The position numbers and the translations under genes are program-made. Under the pieces are notes generated by a model. That model had not been told where the DNA came from and did not search any database. It worked only from the letters and a program-made list of their open reading frames with translations. From NCBI RefSeq assembly GCF_016862095.1, contig NZ_BOMH01000014.1, positions 62,001 to 126,000 of the forward strand: 64,000 nt of DNA. Direction: 5' to 3'. This DNA comes from Actinoplanes cyaneus. Lineage in GTDB: Bacteria; Actinomycetota; Actinomycetes; Mycobacteriales; Micromonosporaceae. Position 1 is the first letter of the stretch, and every line of letters begins with the position of its first letter. This document shows, piece by piece, positions 61,253 to 64,000 of the stretch.

Positions 61253-61881
61253 CGTGTGGCGCCATTCGTGAGCAGTGGCAGCGTCAGGGTGTCCAGCGCT
61301 GTCGAGCGGTAGTACGTGTTCGCCTTGGGGGCGGTCTCCACCAGCAGGTCCAGCCGGATCGTGAGCGTGAGCGCCGTTGCTCCCGCGGTGGCCGCGGGCA
61401 GGGTCACCACGGTGTTGTAGGGGTACGGCGGCGTGACGTCGAACGTGCCCTTGTCGGTCGCGGCCACCACCCGGTTCGTGCCGTCGTCCTGGGTCACCTG
61501 GAACGTGCTGACGGTGACCCGGTGGGTGCTGTCGGCGTCCTCGATGTGGGCCGCGACGTTGATGGTCTTGACGCCGTCCGCGGTGTAGAGCTTGGCGTTG
61601 TCGGAGGTCCAGTACGTCAGCTGGACCGTGAAGTTGCCCTGTTTGACGCGGTGGACGGCGCTGCCGGTGTCGAGCGCGCCGCTGGGACGGGCCGGTTTCG
61701 CGGCCGTCGTGGCGGTGCCGGTCGCGGCCGGTGACGCCTTGGCGGCGGGGCCGCTGGTCGTCTTCGTGCCGGCCAGCGGTTTGCTGCTGCTGGTCAGCTC
61801 TTGGAGGCTGGCGCAGCCGGTGAGGCTGCCGCACAACACGGCGGCTGTGACGACAGCCGCCGCGCTTCGGGGGAGGCGCAC
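61249..61881 (-). CDS. Lipoprotein of the polysaccharide locus
   Basis: This 210-aa exported lipoprotein has a short signal with the lipobox SLTGC at about residue 23, then an Ala/Thr/Pro-rich linker (to about 70) and a beta-rich domain (about 75-210; VHRVKQGNFTVQLTYWTSDN, TDKGTFDVTPPYPY). The GTG at 61881 has AAGAGG 6 nt upstream; a TTG at 61929 is less likely. It overlaps the GT2 gene (ATGA), so it is translated with it. It may sit next to the synthase on the outside of the membrane. The family is unknown. Confidence 0.8.
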   Translation of the reverse strand: MRLPRSAAAVVTAAVLCGSLTGCASLQELTSSSKPLAGTKTTSGPAAKASPAATGTATTAAKPARPSGALDTGSAVHRVKQGNFTVQLTYWTSDNAKLYTADGVKTINVAAHIEDADSTHRVTVSTFQVTQDDGTNRVVAATDKGTFDVTPPYPYNTVVTLPAATAGATALTLTIRLDLLVETAPKANTYYRSTALDTLTLPLLTNGATR

Positions 61882-62104
61882 TGGGGACCTCTTCGCTGGG
61901 GGGATCTGCTCATGGCGTACGGGGGACAAGCCCTTGATCGGTCCTTGGCGGGCCGGGACAAGGGTTCGTGCGGAATCACCCCGTCGGCATGCGGTCGTTG
62001 CGGGCCAGGGGTCGCCGGGCCAAGTCGGCGACGGGTACCGGCACTTGAGCAGTCCTGCCGCGAGAGGAGCCGTTCGGCTGCGGCACGGTGGCCGAACGGG
62101 TGCA

Positions 62105-62142
62105 GAGAAACGACCGCGGCGGGCTCGGGGCCTGCCGCGGTC
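62105..62142 (-). terminator. Terminator of the UDP-sugar dehydrogenase gene
   Basis: Arms 62112-62120 and 62134-62142 (GACCGCGGC / GCCGCGGTC) form a 9-bp stem, and on the minus strand a GTTTCTC tract follows. It is about 30 nt after the dehydrogenase stop and ends that transcript before the lipoprotein gene. Confidence 0.7.
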
Positions 62143-62171
62143 GCTGTTCGCCGCTGTGCTGTGTTACGTGA

Positions 62172-63497
62172 TCAGGGGCGGCCGAGCGCCCGGTACTCCC
62201 AGCCCGCGGCCCGCCACGAGGCCGGGTCGAGGGCGTGCCGCCCGTCGATGATCTTGCGGGACGTTACGACCTGGCCCATCATCTCCGGGTCGATCTCGCG
62301 GAACTCGGTCCACTCGGTCAGCAGCACCACGACGTCGGCGTCCATCGCGGCGTCGAGCGCGCTCGTGCCGTACTGCAGCTCGGGGTGTGCCTTGCGGGCG
62401 TTGTCGTTGGCGGCCGGGTCGAAGACGGTCACGATCGCGCCCATCCGGTGCAGTGTCGCGGCCACGTCGAGTGCCGGCGCGTCGCGGATGTCGTCCGAGT
62501 TCGGCTTGAACGCGGCGCCCAGCGCGGCCACCCGCTTACCGGTGACCTCCCCGCTGGTCAGCTCCAGCACCAGGTCGACGGTGCGGGCCCGGCGACGGCG
62601 GTTGATCCCGTCGATCTCGCGCAGGAAGCCGACGGCTTGACCGACGCCGAGTTCCTCGGCCCGGTGCGCGAACGCGCGGATGTCCTTGGGCAGGCAACCG
62701 CCGCCGAAACCGAGGCCGGGGCGCAGGAACTTGCCGCCGATCCGGTCGTCGTAGGCGAGCGCCTCGGCCAGGTCGGTCACGTCGGCGCCGGTCGCCTCGC
62801 AGACCTCGGCCATCGCGTTGATGTAGGAGATCTTGGTGGCCAGGAACGAGTTCGCGGCCACCTTGACCAGCTCGGCGGTCTGCAGGTCGGTCACCTTCAC
62901 CGGCACCCCCTGGGCCAGCACCGGCTGGAACGCGCTGCGCAGCCGCTGCTCGGCCCACTCGGAGCCGACGCCGAAGACGAGCCGGTCCGGTTTCATGGTG
63001 TCCTCGACGGCGAAGCCCTCGCGGAGGAACTCCGGGTTCCAGGCCAGCTCCACCTGATCGCCGGCCGGGGCGGTGCGGCGGACCAGCTCGGTCAGGCGGG
63101 CCGCGGTGCCGACCGGCACCGTGGACTTCCCGACGACCAGGGCCTTGCGGCGCAGGTTCTGGGCGAGGGCGGTGACCGAGGCGTCGACGTACGTCATGTC
63201 GGCCGCCTCCGAGTCCTTGCGCTGCGGCGTGCCGACACAGATGAAGTGCACGTCGCCGAACTCGGCCGCCTCGGCGAACGAGGTGGTGAACCGCAGCCGG
63301 CCGCTGTCCAGCGCCTTGGCGAGCATCTCCGGCAGCCCGGGCTCGAAGAACGGCACCTCACCGGCGCCGAGCTTCTCGATCTTGGTGGTGTCGACGTCCA
63401 CGCCGAGCACCTCGTAGCCCATGACCGCCATGCAGATCGCGTGGGTGGCGCCGAGATAGCCGGTGCCGATGACGGTGAGTCGGGGAAGCTTGCTCAT
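62172..63497 (-). CDS. UDP-glucose 6-dehydrogenase family protein
   Basis: This 441-aa enzyme oxidises UDP-glucose (or a related nucleotide sugar) to the uronic acid with two NAD. Motifs: VIGTGYLGATHAICMA (NAD), EVPFFEPGL, STVPVGTA, NPEFLREGFAV, catalytic Cys in GFGGGCLPKD, and AFKPNSDDIRDAPAL. AAGGAG lies 9 nt before the ATG at 63497. It starts 14 nt after the beta-helix gene stop, so both share a transcript. UDP-glucuronate for the GT2 synthase is the likely product, but UDP-N-acetyl sugars are possible. Confidence 0.94.
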   Translation of the reverse strand: MSKLPRLTVIGTGYLGATHAICMAVMGYEVLGVDVDTTKIEKLGAGEVPFFEPGLPEMLAKALDSGRLRFTTSFAEAAEFGDVHFICVGTPQRKDSEAADMTYVDASVTALAQNLRRKALVVGKSTVPVGTAARLTELVRRTAPAGDQVELAWNPEFLREGFAVEDTMKPDRLVFGVGSEWAEQRLRSAFQPVLAQGVPVKVTDLQTAELVKVAANSFLATKISYINAMAEVCEATGADVTDLAEALAYDDRIGGKFLRPGLGFGGGCLPKDIRAFAHRAEELGVGQAVGFLREIDGINRRRRARTVDLVLELTSGEVTGKRVAALGAAFKPNSDDIRDAPALDVAATLHRMGAIVTVFDPAANDNARKAHPELQYGTSALDAAMDADVVVLLTEWTEFREIDPEMMGQVVTSRKIIDGRHALDPASWRAAGWEYRALGRP

Positions 63498-63511
63498 ATG
63501 TCTGTGCTCCT

Positions 63512-64000
63512 TCAGGCGCAGTCGACGTTGGCCAGGCCCTCGGCGGCACCGACGACCTTGTTGTCGCAACTCAGGCGGTTGTCCTCGACCGGGGCGAAGT
63601 GGAACCCGAATCCGGAGCCGTTCACCTGAGCGAGGTTCCCGGTGAAGGTGTTGCCGCGGCCCCAGCCCTTCGCCACCACGTGGGTCTGGAACCCGTCCAC
63701 GGGGCTGTTCGTGCCGGTGTTGTCGCTGATGGTCCAGCTGTTGCCCTTGACGTCGACCCAGGAGTCGGCATCCTCGGCCAGCGCTGACCCGTCGAACGTG
63801 TTGCCGGTGACCGTTCCGCCGGTCGTGCCCTCCTTGACGTCGACGGATTCGGCGGTGGTGGCGCTGATCCGGTTGTCCCGCACGACGTTGCGGTCGCTGT
63901 TGTCGGGCGCTCCCGCGGTGATCTCGGTCCAGTTGGAGACGGCCGAGCCGATGTAGACGCCCTCGCCGTACTTCGCCCGGCGCAGCCCGGTGTTCGCGAT
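63512..64000 (-). CDS. Right-handed beta-helix protein (partial, 5' end outside window)
   Basis: The last 162 codons of a larger exported protein are inside. The visible part has parallel beta-helix repeats (NVVRDNRISATTAES, VTGNTFDGSALAED, GNTFTGNLAQVN) and the C-terminal ending with CDNKVVGAAEGLANVDCA (two Cys, likely a cap). The fold is that of pectate lyase and mannuronan epimerase-like proteins, which process or bind polysaccharide. The frame continues unbroken to the window end. It precedes the dehydrogenase gene by 14 nt. Confidence 0.82.
   Translation of the reverse strand: MANTGLRRAKYGEGVYIGSAVSNWTEITAGAPDNSDRNVVRDNRISATTAESVDVKEGTTGGTVTGNTFDGSALAEDADSWVDVKGNSWTISDNTGTNSPVDGFQTHVVAKGWGRGNTFTGNLAQVNGSGFGFHFAPVEDNRLSCDNKVVGAAEGLANVDCA

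Noticed and set aside
61882..62171. A riboswitch (c-di-GMP type) before the lipoprotein gene
   Set aside because: Only short repeated CTTGTCCC segments and the dehydrogenase terminator are seen; the conserved GEMM sequence blocks are absent.

Overview
The window is high-GC actinobacterial chromosome, most likely from Actinoplanes or a close relative in the Micromonosporaceae. This is inferred from several things: GTG starts and overlapping GTGA/ATGA gene junctions are common; families typical of actinobacteria are present (DUF3040, DUF3107, DUF3152, MoeZ, an Rpf-type transglycosylase under a c-di-AMP riboswitch, CsoR); and DnaA boxes occur in the actinobacterial TTGTCCACA form. No rRNA, tRNA, CRISPR array, integrase or insertion sequence was seen. 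About 53 protein genes and one leader peptide can be supported, and they look like core and genus-level chromosome rather than a mobile island.

Layout. 1-9.2 kb: end of an unknown gene, a MarR regulator, a secreted Pro/Gly repeat protein, an MMPL exporter and a 1597-aa secreted nuclease/5'-nucleotidase. 9.2-16.3 kb: LysR with a divergent SnoaL-like gene, the Rpf/LysM cell-wall enzyme behind a ydaO-type riboswitch, a saccharopine-dehydrogenase-like reductase, GNAT, an AlkZ-like winged-helix protein coupled to a racemase-like protein, a 22-bp-arm palindrome and a DUF3040 protein. 16.7-21.7 kb, minus strand: GT2-GtrA, a GT39 mannosyltransferase-like protein, and class I DAHP synthase behind an attenuator whose leader peptide reads Phe-Tyr-Trp-Phe. 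21.6-31.9 kb is rich in signalling: an OmpR-type two-component pair, TPR and Smr proteins, a membrane M28 peptidase, then an overlapping operon of REC-PP2C phosphatase, CHASE3 histidine kinase, stand-alone receiver and inositol-phosphatase-like enzyme.

31.9-41.7 kb: two SDR oxidoreductases, a coiled-coil LAS-type metallopeptidase whose end is drawn into a 24-bp tandem repeat, a membrane spermidine-synthase-like protein, a Ser/Thr kinase with an apparent extracellular CBM2-like domain, a DUF3052-like protein, a RecQ helicase with a phosphoribosyltransferase tail, and a GNAT. 41.7-46.5 kb: an AbiEii-like orphan, a CsoR-CopZ-His-rich membrane protein copper operon with no CopA ATPase, a methyltransferase, and a heme-oxygenase-fold protein that appears to lack the proximal heme histidine. 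46.7-59.6 kb: a DEAD-box helicase, DUF3107, TetR, a Pro-rich protein coupled to an alpha/beta hydrolase, two DUF3152 metzincin-like membrane proteins (one with a histone-H1-like Lys/Ala repeat tail), MoeZ and a terpene-cyclase-repeat protein. 59.7-64 kb, minus strand: a polysaccharide locus with a beta-helix protein, UDP-sugar dehydrogenase, lipoprotein and processive GT2.

The observations most worth a second look are the aromatic attenuator of DAHP synthase, DnaA-box pairs repeatedly set 17 bp apart in promoter regions, the degenerate heme oxygenase, the copper operon without a pump, and the repeated leaderless promoter signature TANNNT-N7-start.
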